NCBI RefSeq assembly: GCF_016757755.1
Contig: NZ_CP068437.1
Coordinates: 4,960,001 to 5,024,000 of the forward strand
Direction of reading: 5' to 3'
DNA length: 64,000 nt
DNA from: Shewanella sp. KX20019
GTDB lineage: Bacteria; Pseudomonadota; Gammaproteobacteria; Enterobacterales; Shewanellaceae
Shown here: piece by piece, positions 1 through 9,712 of the stretch
Layout: every line of letters begins with the position of its first letter
Position numbering within the stretch: position 1 is the first letter of the stretch
The notes under the pieces: model-generated
Database searches by the model: none
Seen by the model: the letters and a program-made list of their open reading frames with translations, nothing else
Told to the model about the DNA's origin: nothing
Made by a program: the position numbers and the translations under genes

Positions 1-612
1 GATTTTATCCCTAAAGGTGTCGAGTTCGATATCGGCAGCGACCTGTTCCCACTTCTTGTTGAAAGAAAAGCGCATTTTTATGCGGTGAATATGGACTTTC
101 AGTGGCTAGATGTCGGTAAAGTCAAAGATGTTTGGGAAGTGACGAGCGATATTTTAAACGGAAAAGTAAAGGGGTACCCCATTCCTGGCACACAACTATC
201 GCCTGGTGTTTGGGTGGGCATTAATACCCAAATCGATATCTCTAAATGTAAAATAACTCCCCCTGTCATTATAAGCAGTGGCTGTGAAATCCAGAACGGT
301 GCAACCATTATCGGCCCTGCAGTTGTCGGTGCTAACTGTAGAGTAGATGCCAAAAGCTTAGTCAGCAACACTCTAATTTGTGATTACATTCATCTCGCTG
401 ATGACGCCTACATTGCCAATAAAACCATGTTTGGTGATTACCTGCTAGGTCACGATGGTTACACCCAACTGCTGGCAGATTGCCAATACGTACATATTCT
501 GAAAAATCGTAACGTTTCTAGGCCATTGACGGGTAAGGCGAGCATCAACGAAATCTATAGCACTCTGCAGGCACCAAAGGCAGATCCGGTGCCGCTACAG
601 CAGGTTAAATAG
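1..612 (+). CDS. NDP-sugar pyrophosphorylase, C-terminal part (5' truncated by window edge)
   Basis: The frame is open from base 1, so the N-terminal nucleotidyltransferase core lies outside the window. The visible part starts with the end of a sugar-nucleotide transferase fold (motif FDIGSDLFP, then WLDVGKVKDVW), which in this family closes over the sugar. After about residue 65 come hexapeptide-like repeats rich in I/V at every sixth position (for example the stretch around PPVIISSGCEI and ATIIGPAVVG), indicating a left-handed beta-helix. This resembles mannose-1-phosphate guanylyltransferase or glucose-1-phosphate thymidylyl/uridylyltransferase relatives that make activated sugar in the cytoplasm. 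It ends 9 bases before the next gene and probably supplies the sugar nucleotide for the glycosyltransferases downstream. The exact substrate cannot be told from this fragment. Confidence 0.8.
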   Translation, partial: DFIPKGVEFDIGSDLFPLLVERKAHFYAVNMDFQWLDVGKVKDVWEVTSDILNGKVKGYPIPGTQLSPGVWVGINTQIDISKCKITPPVIISSGCEIQNGATIIGPAVVGANCRVDAKSLVSNTLICDYIHLADDAYIANKTMFGDYLLGHDGYTQLLADCQYVHILKNRNVSRPLTGKASINEIYSTLQAPKADPVPLQQVK

Positions 613-621
613 GGCTAATTT

Positions 622-1071
622 ATGGATGTGAGCACGGGGACGTTTCACAAACAATATCTCAGTAGCCTTGAAGCATCTAGAGAGGTCGCTGAAGACATTG
701 TGCCCTACTGGAATAGTCTAGGACTTAATGAGTCGATAGTCGGACAGATGGAGCTTTGCTTAGTTGAAGTTGTTAACAATGTTTTTGAGCATGCCTATGG
801 CAACAGGGAAGGTGACAAGTTCGAAGCTACATCGTACATGAGTAGTGCCAATGTTCTCATCGTTGAAATATCGGACTTTGGTCAATCCATGTCTGATGAT
901 TTGCTGGAAGATTTACTCAGCACAGACTTCGTTGAACCCATAGCGGATGATCCTGAAACGTGGCTGCAAAGCCGAAGAGGATTGAAGATCATTCAACAAC
1001 TATCCGATAAATTAGAATATTTTTCGCACCAAAATCGTAACACATTAAGGCTACAACGTAGTGCCAGCTAA
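622..1071 (+). CDS. RsbW-like ATP-binding protein (anti-sigma/HATPase_c_2 family)
   Basis: A 149-residue single-domain GHKL ATPase. The N box is visible (ELCLVEVVNNVFEHAYG, with the E/N/H pattern), followed by a G1-like DFG motif and a RRGLKII segment equivalent to the G2 region. It lacks a histidine-phosphotransfer helix, so it is of the anti-sigma/serine-kinase type rather than a sensor kinase. In known systems such proteins bind an anti-anti-sigma partner or a sigma factor, but neither is visible here. Its position between sugar-nucleotide and polysaccharide synthase genes suggests it controls this locus, either transcriptionally or by partner switching. Function beyond the fold is inferred. 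Confidence 0.75.
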   Translation: MDVSTGTFHKQYLSSLEASREVAEDIVPYWNSLGLNESIVGQMELCLVEVVNNVFEHAYGNREGDKFEATSYMSSANVLIVEISDFGQSMSDDLLEDLLSTDFVEPIADDPETWLQSRRGLKIIQQLSDKLEYFSHQNRNTLRLQRSAS

Positions 1072-1167
1072 CTGAATAAACTATAACCGTTCAGTCGACA
1101 AAGCCCGACTCGATGCAGCTAGGAAGATGGATATGTGCCTTACAAATAAGTGCACGGAGATAAGAAA

Positions 1168-3027
1168 ATGGATTTTTACTTCAATGAGTTTGAGAAACGC
1201 ACTCCACCTCAACCTGCAAGCTATAGCCCTTCGCGAGAATTACTGTATCAATACTTGGCGACCTGTAACATTGCGCTTGGTGTATGGTATTTGGTTTGGC
1301 GTTGGGGCTTTGCGCTCAACTACGATGCAATGTGGTTTTCACTGCCTTTGGCCTTCGCCGAATCTTGCGCATTTGTTGGTTCCGTCCTATTTGCCTTCAA
1401 TTTATGGAAAACCGCAGATGAGTCCATCAAAAGCCCACCAGCCAGCATTAATGAGTGCATTAATGATCCGCTGGACGACAGACCTATTGGCGTGGACATC
1501 ATGTTTCCCACATATGATGAGGAGCCAGAGCTCGTCGCTTTGAGCATTCGAGACGCGCTAAAGGTACGCTACCCTCATGAAATAGAGATGAGGATCTTTA
1601 TACTCGATGACGGCAGACGCCCAGAGATGGCACAGTTAGCCGCCGACATGGGGGTTGAATATATCACTCGCGATAATAACGTCGGCTATAAAGCGGGGAA
1701 TTTACGCAATGCGTTAGAGCAAACCTATGGCGACTTTATTGTTATTTGCGATGCCGATACTCGCCCCTTCCCTAGTATCTTAGAAAATACCTTAGGATAC
1801 TTTAAGGACCCTGATGTGGCTTGGGTACAAACACCACAGTGGTTTTTTGACCTTCCCGCCGGTGAAAGACTCCCCGCTTGGTTAAAGAAACGCTTAGGCA
1901 CTCCAGTAGGCTGGCTTGGCAGTGCTTTTGAGAAAATTTATGGCCCTGTCACGTTAGGCCGCGACCCCTACGCGAATGATCCACAAATGTTTTATGACGT
2001 CATTCAGCGACGTCGTAATTGGGCCAATGCGTCGTTTTGTTGCGGAGCAGGATCGATACATCGCCGAGAAGCAGTCATGGAAGCGGCGTTACGAAGCTAT
2101 AGCCACCAGATCAGCCAAGAGCATGAAGAGGTTGAAAAGCAAATCCGTAAACTCACCAAAGAGAAGAGCGTCGATAATGATATCTCCGCGAACTTACGCC
2201 AAGAGATCATCTTTGATACTGAGTTTACCCCCTATAAATTCCATGTTTCAGAAGATATCTATACCTCACTCATTCTTCACAGTGATACCGAACGTGAGTG
2301 GCGCTCAATTCAACATACGCAAGTAGAAAGTAAAATGCTGTCACCACAAGACCTGCAAAGCTGGACCGTACAACGCTTTAAATACTCAGGTGGTGCAATT
2401 GACATCTTTATGAACGATAACCCTCTGTTTAAAAAAGGCATGAGTCTGAAGCAGAAACTCATGTACGGCGCCAGCTTTTGGTCAAACTTATCGGCTATTT
2501 GGAATATTATCTTCCTTGCCTGCCCTATTGTGTACTTTCTTACCAGCATTGCGCCCGTTAGCGCCTATGACACCACTTTCTACATGCACTTCCTCCCTTT
2601 TGTGATTACCGCAGAGCTTGCGATGATGGTCGGTACCTGGGGCATTGCTGGCTACCAAGGCAAAACTAACTTCTTGTCCTTTTTTCCGGTTAACTTACGC
2701 GCTTTGTGGACGGTTCTGCGCGGTAAAAAAATCAGTTTCCCCACCACCCCTAAAAGCCGTCAACAAGGTTTCTTCCTCCATTTAGTGATTCCGCAAATAG
2801 CAGTGTTTACTCTGAGCCTAGGCAGTATGGCTTTTGCGTGGTACGCATACAGCAGCCACACATTTGGCAATTATTCACTTGGCGGGTTAATTCTCAATAG
2901 TTTTTGGACCATTAATAACATGATGGCCATGTGGGGCATGATTGCCGCAGCATGCTGGTCACCACCCTCTCACGATGTATCCACCACGATAGAAACCACC
3001 AAGGAGTTGGAATATGGAATCGAGTAG
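1168..3027 (+). CDS. Membrane glycosyltransferase family 2, cellulose-synthase-like, no PilZ domain
   Basis: An inner-membrane processive-type GT2 of about 619 residues. Two N-terminal membrane helices precede the catalytic domain, which carries DD at residues 147-148, DAD at 195-197, and a TED-like motif written SED (E362, D363). The acceptor motif usually QxxRW is QRFKY (Q402 to Y406). Four or so membrane helices follow. No PilZ domain is present, so direct c-di-GMP activation as in BcsA is not expected. A polar, partly coiled insertion lies around residues 315-360. The ATG at 1168 is preferred over an in-frame GTG at 1150 because GGAG sits 8 bases upstream. Its last codons overlap the first DUF3131 gene by 14 bases, implying translational coupling. 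It probably makes a beta-linked glucan or similar polymer; the product is unknown. Confidence 0.85.
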   Translation: MDFYFNEFEKRTPPQPASYSPSRELLYQYLATCNIALGVWYLVWRWGFALNYDAMWFSLPLAFAESCAFVGSVLFAFNLWKTADESIKSPPASINECINDPLDDRPIGVDIMFPTYDEEPELVALSIRDALKVRYPHEIEMRIFILDDGRRPEMAQLAADMGVEYITRDNNVGYKAGNLRNALEQTYGDFIVICDADTRPFPSILENTLGYFKDPDVAWVQTPQWFFDLPAGERLPAWLKKRLGTPVGWLGSAFEKIYGPVTLGRDPYANDPQMFYDVIQRRRNWANASFCCGAGSIHRREAVMEAALRSYSHQISQEHEEVEKQIRKLTKEKSVDNDISANLRQEIIFDTEFTPYKFHVSEDIYTSLILHSDTEREWRSIQHTQVESKMLSPQDLQSWTVQRFKYSGGAIDIFMNDNPLFKKGMSLKQKLMYGASFWSNLSAIWNIIFLACPIVYFLTSIAPVSAYDTTFYMHFLPFVITAELAMMVGTWGIAGYQGKTNFLSFFPVNLRALWTVLRGKKISFPTTPKSRQQGFFLHLVIPQIAVFTLSLGSMAFAWYAYSSHTFGNYSLGGLILNSFWTINNMMAMWGMIAAACWSPPSHDVSTTIETTKELEYGIE

Positions 3028-4348
3028 CTCATTCGTTAAAGCTCGTCATCACATCGTATTCTTAGCGGGGCTGTTTACTGCTCTAGCTGTCGCTTTCACT
3101 ATTGAAACCCGCGAATACAACCAAGTAATGGGCAACCTTTCATTTGCTCCTTCAGAGCCCATCCCTTTTAGAGAGACCCGAGTATTAACCGAACAAGAGT
3201 TTCAGTGGGCAAAAACAGCTTGGCAGTACTTCGAAAACAACTATCAAGATAATACTGGCTTGGTGAACTCAGTAGATGGCTATCCCTCTACGACGATGTG
3301 GGATACAGCCTCCTACCTTATGGCGCTCATTTCTGCCCATAGGCTCAATGTGATTAGCTATGAAGAGTTCAATCTCAAGATAGAAAAAGCTTTAGTCACT
3401 CTATCCCGCTTGCCGCTGGTGAAAGACCAATTACCCAATAAAGCTTACGACACCCAAACATTACAGATGGTGGACTACACCAATAAACCTGTCGAAGATG
3501 AAAATGGTATTGGTTGGTCAGCTATCGATATCGGCCGAATTTTAGTGCCGATGAACATTTTGGTTTGGCAATACCCCAAGTTTAACAAACAGGTCAACAG
3601 TGTATTGCAGCACTGGCAGGTGGGTGTAATGACCAAAGATGGTTATTTATTTGGCTCCAGACCCGCTAAGTCAGGTAAAGGTCTTGAGCTAGTACAAGAG
3701 GGGCGTATTGGTTACGAAGAGTATGCAGCAAAAGCACTCAGCTTGATGGGGCGAGATGTATTCAACGCGTTGAAGTACGCTGACTATTTGAAGCTGATAA
3801 CGATTGATGGCGTCGAAGTTCCAACCGATAGTCGAGATCCAGCCAAGTACCATGCACATAACTATGTTGTTAGTGAGTCATACATTCTCGATAGTATCGA
3901 ATTTGGCGCTGACAGTGTGTCCAAAATTTTTGCTTTTCGTGTTTATAAAGCGCAAGAACAGCGCTATGAACGTTCAGGCATTATCACCGCCGTTAGTGAG
4001 GATAATATAGACCAAGCCCCCTACTTTGTTTACAACACCGTTTTCTCTGATGGCAAGGAGTGGAACACCATCACAGATACTGGTGCAGATGCCTCTGAAT
4101 TTAAGACCCTTTCAACGAAAGCGGCTTTCGGCTGGTACGCCCTATATGACACCGCCTATGCAGACGTTCTGATAGCGGGTGTCGATGAACTGTATTCCGA
4201 CAGTAAAGGCTGGTACTCAGGAGTATATGAGAAAACCGGAGAAGCCAATAAAGCAATTACCGCCAATACCAACGGTATTGTTTTAGAGTCGCTGGCTTAC
4301 ATTCAAAATGGCGCCTTGCTTAATGTCGGTGTAGAAGAACAACTATAG
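3014..4348 (+). CDS. DUF3131 protein A, N-terminal membrane anchor
   Basis: First of four DUF3131 paralogues. An N-terminal hydrophobic helix (about residues 13-30) without a lipobox anchors it with the bulk in the periplasm. The domain carries the shared blocks GLVNSVDGYP, TMWDTASYL, LPNKAYDTQ, GWSAIDIGR, EGRIGYEEYAAK, VVSESY and PYFVYNTVFSDG. The helical-repeat pattern and aromatic/acidic motifs resemble alpha/alpha-toroid glycan-active enzymes such as the NdvB glycoamylase-like domain; that link is inference. It has AAGGAG 7 bases before the ATG and overlaps the synthase gene. All motifs conserved between paralogues, including WD and VSESY, are intact, so if the family is enzymatic this copy should be active. 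It probably acts on the nascent polysaccharide as it leaves the synthase. Confidence 0.85.
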   Translation: MESSSSFVKARHHIVFLAGLFTALAVAFTIETREYNQVMGNLSFAPSEPIPFRETRVLTEQEFQWAKTAWQYFENNYQDNTGLVNSVDGYPSTTMWDTASYLMALISAHRLNVISYEEFNLKIEKALVTLSRLPLVKDQLPNKAYDTQTLQMVDYTNKPVEDENGIGWSAIDIGRILVPMNILVWQYPKFNKQVNSVLQHWQVGVMTKDGYLFGSRPAKSGKGLELVQEGRIGYEEYAAKALSLMGRDVFNALKYADYLKLITIDGVEVPTDSRDPAKYHAHNYVVSESYILDSIEFGADSVSKIFAFRVYKAQEQRYERSGIITAVSEDNIDQAPYFVYNTVFSDGKEWNTITDTGADASEFKTLSTKAAFGWYALYDTAYADVLIAGVDELYSDSKGWYSGVYEKTGEANKAITANTNGIVLESLAYIQNGALLNVGVEEQL

Positions 4349-4357
4349 GGGATGCGT

Positions 4358-5752
4358 ATGCAACTTACTTTAACCATATGCCTAGCTCTACTGCTTGTTG
4401 CATGTGGTAATAGCTATCAAGGCTTTTCTAACGATATTGTCGAACGTCATACACATTGGGAGGTTCCTAAGCCACGCTCAGGAGAACTTACTGAGCAAGA
4501 GATGGAAATGGCGACTATCGCTTGGCAGTATTTTGTTAACAACTATCAAGAGTCAACCGGGCTCGTTAATGCTGTAAATGACTACCCCTCAGTTACTTGG
4601 TGGGACGCCTCATCCTATTTAGCGGGAATGGTCAGTGCGTTAGAGTTTGGCATTATTGAGAAAGAGGAGTTCGATCGCCGTTTTATTCGTTTCATTGCCA
4701 CACTCAATACCATTGATCTATTTATGGGTGAGCTACCCAACAAGGCGTATAACACCCAAAATGCCGCAAAAGTGGATTATGCAAACCAACCTGGCGAGAT
4801 TGGCTATTCTGCTTTGGATTTAGGCCGGTTGCTCATTTGGCTGCATATTATTAAACATCGCTTTCCTCAGTTTGGCAGTGCCATTGATTCAGCGGTATTA
4901 CGATGGAATTTTTGCAATGTTGTCGATGAAACTGGCACCATGTTTGGCGCGCTTTTGGAGGCCGATAAACCCGTGCAGTACTTACAAGAGGGCCGATTGG
5001 GTTATGAAGAATACGCCGCCAAAGGCTTTGAACTTTGGGGATTTAATACTAAGCAAGCATTAATGCCTGAACCCTACGCCACCATCAATATGTATGGTTA
5101 CGACATACCCTATGACACGCGAGATCCGCGCAAGCTCAAAGCTCATAGCTACGTAGTCACCGAAAGTTATGTGCTAGATGGTGTTGAGTTCGGTTGGGAT
5201 GTTACTGCGGACCATAGTGCACACGACAACAATTACAGCCACGCTTGGGTAGCTGAGTTTGCATTGCAGATCTATCGAGTTCAAGAAAAACGCTATCAAG
5301 AAACCGGTATCATCACTGCCAGGACTGAACATCAACTCGACGGAGCGCCCTACTTCGTCTATGACACTATTTACACCGATGGTTTTGCTTGGAATACGAT
5401 TTCTGAAGTAGGTGCTTTTTTACCGCAATACTCCGCCGTTGCGATCAAAGGGGCAATGGGGATGTGGGTACTGTGGGACACAGAATATACCGATCTTCTT
5501 TTTGACCACGTGAGCCATGTTTATGACCGTGAAAAAGGCTTTTATGAGGGCATATTTGAGAATGGTACCGGACTCATTAATACATTCACCTCAAACAACA
5601 ACGGTATTTTGCTCGAAATCTTACTGTATAAAAAACAGGGTAAGTTACTACAGTATCAAGCGACTACCGCTCCTAGCCTTTGGGAGAAAGCATTACAAAG
5701 CCCATTTGGATATGAAGGGCAATGCTTACCGAGAAAGACTGCAGCAAACTAA
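4358..5752 (+). CDS. DUF3131 protein B, lipoprotein
   Basis: Second DUF3131 paralogue. It begins with a short signal peptide and lipobox (LLVACG), so it is a lipoprotein. No Asp follows the Cys (next residue Gly), which in the common rule favours outer-membrane targeting. The ATG at 4358 has AGGGG six bases upstream; an in-frame ATG at 4352 lies too close to that site. The domain retains WWDASSYL, LPNKAYNTQ, GYSALDLGR, EGRLGYEEYAAK, VVTESY and PYFVYDTIYTDG, so it matches copy A at each conserved acidic/aromatic position. The C-terminus ends in a GQCLPR segment that is echoed in copy C. It starts 9 bases after copy A and is clearly in the same operon. Confidence 0.85.
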   Translation: MQLTLTICLALLLVACGNSYQGFSNDIVERHTHWEVPKPRSGELTEQEMEMATIAWQYFVNNYQESTGLVNAVNDYPSVTWWDASSYLAGMVSALEFGIIEKEEFDRRFIRFIATLNTIDLFMGELPNKAYNTQNAAKVDYANQPGEIGYSALDLGRLLIWLHIIKHRFPQFGSAIDSAVLRWNFCNVVDETGTMFGALLEADKPVQYLQEGRLGYEEYAAKGFELWGFNTKQALMPEPYATINMYGYDIPYDTRDPRKLKAHSYVVTESYVLDGVEFGWDVTADHSAHDNNYSHAWVAEFALQIYRVQEKRYQETGIITARTEHQLDGAPYFVYDTIYTDGFAWNTISEVGAFLPQYSAVAIKGAMGMWVLWDTEYTDLLFDHVSHVYDREKGFYEGIFENGTGLINTFTSNNNGILLEILLYKKQGKLLQYQATTAPSLWEKALQSPFGYEGQCLPRKTAAN

Positions 5753-5775
5753 TTCAGCTTTCTGACTGGAGTCAT

Positions 5776-7164
5776 ATGCTACGACAATGTGTTCTGCTGT
5801 TACTGCTGTTTTGCCTTCAAGCTTGTGGTCTTGTCTACCAAGGAGTTCAGTCTGGCGTATCTGGCGTTAATGAATCTCAGTTCATAAGACAAGGTAGACA
5901 CGGTGAACTGACCGAAAAAGAGCTTAGTTGGGCAAACACAGCGTGGCAGTATTTCGCCAATAATACTCAGCTATCTTCAGGCCTAGTTAACTCCATAGAC
6001 AATTATCCGACGATGGATATGACCTCGTTGGCCGATTATCTTATCGCGCTGCAAGCTGCGCTGCAGTTCGAGTTAATTTCAACCAAAGCTCATGACGAAA
6101 GACTCACTATGGTGATTGATTTTCTGGTGAAAATGCCTTTAACGCGTCAAGGTGTACCAAATAAAGTCTACTCCACCAACTATGGCAGCATGGTTAACTA
6201 CGCCAATCAGCCAGCTGAATTAGGTTGGTCTGCCATTGATATAGGTAGACTACTTATTGCATTAGCCATTACAAAACAACACAACCCTGAATTTTCTGAA
6301 TATATTGATAAAGCTGTTCTACGTTGGAATTTTTGCGCCTTGGTCTCTGACAAAGGCGAGCTATATGGTGGAAATATCAGTGATGGACAGGTTAATAGCT
6401 ATAAAGAGGGACGCTTAGGTATCGAGGAATATGCTGCATATGGTTATTTAGACTGGCAGATAATCCCTAAAAAAACCATGAAACTTGAGCCCTATGAAGT
6501 GGCGACAATCAATGGAATCGACCTACTTTTTGATGGCAGAGATCCGCGCTATTTTGATGTGCTAAGGCCGGTTTTTAGCACCCCCTACCTATGGCTAGGA
6601 CTTGAATTTAATTGGGATGATATAGACGACCTACATTCACTCGACGCACAACATACCAATGTGCCGTTAGCAGCAATGGCGGACTCCATCTATCAAGTAC
6701 AGCAGAGTCGCTGGGATATTGAACGGATTTACACCGCAAGAGCAGAACATGTGGTCTCCGGCGAACCCTATTTCGTTTATGATGCTATCTATGCATTAGG
6801 CACCCCTTGGATCACCGTCGCCGAAGATGGCAGTAGCCACGATCAGCTTGCTCTTATCTCTACCCGAGTCGCGTTTCAAATGTGGGCACTTTGGAAAACC
6901 TATTACACCGAACGCCTAATAACACTGGTGCAAGAGTTATATCATCCACAACGGGGTTGGTATGAAGGGCGCTATGAAGTATCAAGTGCCTATGAAAAAA
7001 GCATCACTTTAAAGACTAATGCAGGAGTGCTCGAAGCTTTGCTCTACAAGGTCAACGGCAAGCTTTATCAAGCCAAAGAAAACAAGGAATATCGTGATGT
7101 ACGCTTTAACTCACGCTTCAATCATCCAGGTAAATGCTTAGTGGAGACGTTCGATGAGTCATAA
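5776..7164 (+). CDS. DUF3131 protein C, lipoprotein, partly degenerate
   Basis: Third DUF3131 paralogue with a lipobox (CLQACG) after a hydrophobic leucine-rich segment. The ATG at 5776 is chosen because it gives a clean lipoprotein signal and has GGAG just upstream; an in-frame ATG at 5722 would overlap the preceding gene and bury the signal peptide. The family blocks GLVNSIDNYP, PNKVYSTNYG, GWSAIDIGR, EGRLGIEEYAAY and PYFVYDAIYALG are present. However, the WD of TMWDTASYL is replaced (DMTSLADYL), and the V(S/T)ESY motif reads VFSTPY. If those residues are catalytic, this copy is a binding or structural subunit. The C-terminal GKCLVE echoes copy B. Confidence 0.85.
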   Translation: MLRQCVLLLLLFCLQACGLVYQGVQSGVSGVNESQFIRQGRHGELTEKELSWANTAWQYFANNTQLSSGLVNSIDNYPTMDMTSLADYLIALQAALQFELISTKAHDERLTMVIDFLVKMPLTRQGVPNKVYSTNYGSMVNYANQPAELGWSAIDIGRLLIALAITKQHNPEFSEYIDKAVLRWNFCALVSDKGELYGGNISDGQVNSYKEGRLGIEEYAAYGYLDWQIIPKKTMKLEPYEVATINGIDLLFDGRDPRYFDVLRPVFSTPYLWLGLEFNWDDIDDLHSLDAQHTNVPLAAMADSIYQVQQSRWDIERIYTARAEHVVSGEPYFVYDAIYALGTPWITVAEDGSSHDQLALISTRVAFQMWALWKTYYTERLITLVQELYHPQRGWYEGRYEVSSAYEKSITLKTNAGVLEALLYKVNGKLYQAKENKEYRDVRFNSRFNHPGKCLVETFDES

Positions 7165-8137
7165 GTATCGATTTATAGTAGCCCTGTCTCTTATGGTGCT
7201 ATCTGCAAGCAAGCCCTCATTTGCAGAAGCGCTAAACCTTGAATTACGCCCCTTTAGCAAAGGAAACTATCTACTTGCAAAAGGCCGCTATCAACAAGCT
7301 GCGGCGCATTGGCATCAGCTAAGTGCGGTGCTGTTAAGTAACCCCAACAAAGTGTCTCAACAAGAGATGTGGCAATCGGCAGGACTGGCGGCATCACTTG
7401 CTGCTATTGCAGCAGATAAAGCAGAAGATCCGGTAGCGTACCAATATTGGTCAGACAGCACTCGCTACCTCTTAACAGGGGGGACTAATTGGTCGCAAAT
7501 ACAGCAAAAACTACATCAACGTTTAGAAACTGCGAATACTCAGCTATCGGTGGCTATGCAGGTCAGTGATGTTACCAGTGGTATAGACGAGAACCTCGAC
7601 ATTGAACTCACGGCACTGCAGTTGTGGCAAGAGAAACTAAACCTTTTCTCCTTCACCACCCCCAAGCTAGGTCTGAACCGATATGACTTAAACATCAATT
7701 ACAATGTAGACCAACCTACCCAGATCTACACTCCCAGCACAGTGCAATCACAACAGCCTACTTCGGGGAAGAAACTCTCAGGCTATGATTCTAATTTTTC
7801 CCACTCTCCCTCCTTTACCCCAACACCACAATCTACAAAAACCGCCGAAGCACAATTAGAAAAGGCAGCGGAAAATAGGGTCATCGATGCTTCTGACGCG
7901 GCGCTTGCTTCTGCAGCTCAGTCTCAGACAAAGGACAGTAAAAGTACCGCCGTCATCCTGCCGACTGAAGAGGCAAATACAACCAATTTACTGGGTAAGG
8001 GAGGTATTAATCAAGCACAAGAGATAAAAGTAGAGTCGCTACAAAAACGGCAAATTGAACCTATTCCAGCAACAGCAAAACCTGAAAATATAGAGATAAT
8101 TGATCTCAAAGAAAATGACAGAGAACCACCATATTAA
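7154..8137 (+). CDS. Secreted protein with TPR-like N-terminus, function unknown
   Basis: A 327-residue protein with a signal peptide (cleavage near PSFA-EA). Residues about 30-110 look like one or two helix-turn-helix repeats of the TPR type (KGNYLLAKGRYQQAAAHW). The C-terminal half is low-complexity, rich in Gln, Thr, Ser, Ala and Pro, and probably disordered. It overlaps the end of DUF3131 gene C by 11 bases and therefore belongs to the same operon. TPR-containing periplasmic proteins act as scaffolds in cellulose and alginate export (BcsC, AlgK), so a scaffold for the DUF3131 proteins is a reasonable inference. No enzyme motif was seen. Confidence 0.7.
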   Translation: MSHKYRFIVALSLMVLSASKPSFAEALNLELRPFSKGNYLLAKGRYQQAAAHWHQLSAVLLSNPNKVSQQEMWQSAGLAASLAAIAADKAEDPVAYQYWSDSTRYLLTGGTNWSQIQQKLHQRLETANTQLSVAMQVSDVTSGIDENLDIELTALQLWQEKLNLFSFTTPKLGLNRYDLNINYNVDQPTQIYTPSTVQSQQPTSGKKLSGYDSNFSHSPSFTPTPQSTKTAEAQLEKAAENRVIDASDAALASAAQSQTKDSKSTAVILPTEEANTTNLLGKGGINQAQEIKVESLQKRQIEPIPATAKPENIEIIDLKENDREPPY

Positions 8138-8326
8138 GCTTTTAAAATAAATAGCTAACTGAGCGACAGGAGCCAACGACTTCATAATACCTAAATAGCC
8201 GTAAACGGAGAAAGGTATCTCCTTGCTGTTTTGTCGATCTATTACTACATTTTAAGCATGTCCAATGTTGATGCAGCGTCAATATTGCGGGCGCTCAGGA
8301 TGAGTTAATCAATGAAAGGATTCATT

Positions 8327-9604
8327 ATGAATATGCACAAAGAAGATCTCCAACAAATTTATCGCGCGGCTAGCAACCAATTTGATTTAACTGAATCTTC
8401 GCACCAAATCAGTCTACTTGAGCTCGCGGACTCCTTATTGGAGCTAAAACGCACCTCTCCTGCGCAACTTGCCTCATTGGCACGAAGAGAGGATTGCCCC
8501 CTTGCCTTTAAATTAGCCGTTAAGCTAGTGCAATCACGCAAATACTTGCGACAAATAACCACACCTATCTCCATTGGCGTTGTCTTTGCTATGTGGGGAG
8601 AGCATCATCGCTTGCTAGAAAAAAGCGCCACTAATATCAATGGTGAAAACTCACTGCTAACCAAAGTCACTCAGCTTCAATGGGCATGCAAAGGGACTAA
8701 AGTGGACTGGCATTTGTATCCCGTTGACGATGGCTGCCCTCACAGCAGTTTCGACATTGCCAACCGCATTGCCAATAGAAGCTCACAGCCCGAAAAAATA
8801 TCGGTACTCGACCTAAAAGATGGGATCAGTGCAAAACAGGGCCCTTTAGCCAAGCTCAATGATGTTGATGACTCCAGAAAAGGTGGCGCTATAATTCATG
8901 GTTGCATGCAAGCCCTCTCTGACGGTGTTGATGCCGTTATTTATACCGACGCTGATAACTCTGTTCATATGGGACAACTTGGGCTCATACTGGCACCTTT
9001 TGTGGCAAATCATGCTCAAGTCGTACTGGGAAATCGCAAAGATCCACTCTCTATTTTAGTTAAACAAGAGCAGCGCTGGGGGATCGGTATTAAGACCCTC
9101 AGACACATGCAAAGAATGGTCGGTGCAGCTATTTTTTCAAAGGGTATTCACGATACTCAGGCCGCTTACAAACTCTTTAGTCGTGATGCACTACAGCATA
9201 TTCTAGCTAAACCAAGCGTATTTGATTTTTCATTCGATACCGATTGGATCTTAGCTGCCATGCAGCATCAGCAAAGTATTGCCACGGTTCCTTTCGCCTT
9301 TATTGATTCAGCTGCCGAATCAGCTTCAATAACCCAGGGACCAATGAGCACTTGGTTAACATTATTACAAGGCCTAGTTAAAGCGTTGCGAGCCAGAGGT
9401 GCTGATTACAACAAAGAGATGGCTCAGTTAATTGATAGAGAAATACAAACCGCTGAAGATTTAGAGCGCATTATTGATCTGCTCCCAGATGAACTTATGC
9501 ATGCAAAAGACGCTGAGCTCGGTGATATGCAACTTATGACTCCTAAAGCATTAGCAACTTGGTTAACCAAGGTTAAAGCGGGGCAACTCACCGCAACCGC
9601 CTAA
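8327..9604 (+). CDS. Soluble glycosyltransferase family 2 protein
   Basis: A GT2-type (GT-A fold) protein of 425 residues without signal peptide or membrane helices, hence cytoplasmic. The nucleotide-sugar site is visible as YTDADNSVHMG, followed by an LGNRKD segment and the DTQAAYKLF motif typical of dolichol-phosphate-mannose-synthase-like GT2 domains. A helical N-terminal extension of about 80 residues and a C-terminal tail of about 60 residues (with a LLPDELMHAKD stretch) flank the catalytic core. The ATG at 8327 has AAAGGA six bases upstream and is preferred over the ATG at 8312. It lies 189 bases after the TPR-like gene, so it may have its own promoter. It could start or decorate the polymer made by the membrane GT2. 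Confidence 0.8.
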   Translation: MNMHKEDLQQIYRAASNQFDLTESSHQISLLELADSLLELKRTSPAQLASLARREDCPLAFKLAVKLVQSRKYLRQITTPISIGVVFAMWGEHHRLLEKSATNINGENSLLTKVTQLQWACKGTKVDWHLYPVDDGCPHSSFDIANRIANRSSQPEKISVLDLKDGISAKQGPLAKLNDVDDSRKGGAIIHGCMQALSDGVDAVIYTDADNSVHMGQLGLILAPFVANHAQVVLGNRKDPLSILVKQEQRWGIGIKTLRHMQRMVGAAIFSKGIHDTQAAYKLFSRDALQHILAKPSVFDFSFDTDWILAAMQHQQSIATVPFAFIDSAAESASITQGPMSTWLTLLQGLVKALRARGADYNKEMAQLIDREIQTAEDLERIIDLLPDELMHAKDAELGDMQLMTPKALATWLTKVKAGQLTATA

Positions 9605-9712
9605 TAAACGAATTCAATCAAAATATACCGTGTATCAGCCAATATTTTCATCGCAGACGTCCCAGATGAATATCAGGCGTCAGTAAACAGGTATAGAGCA
9701 AAGGACGTAATC

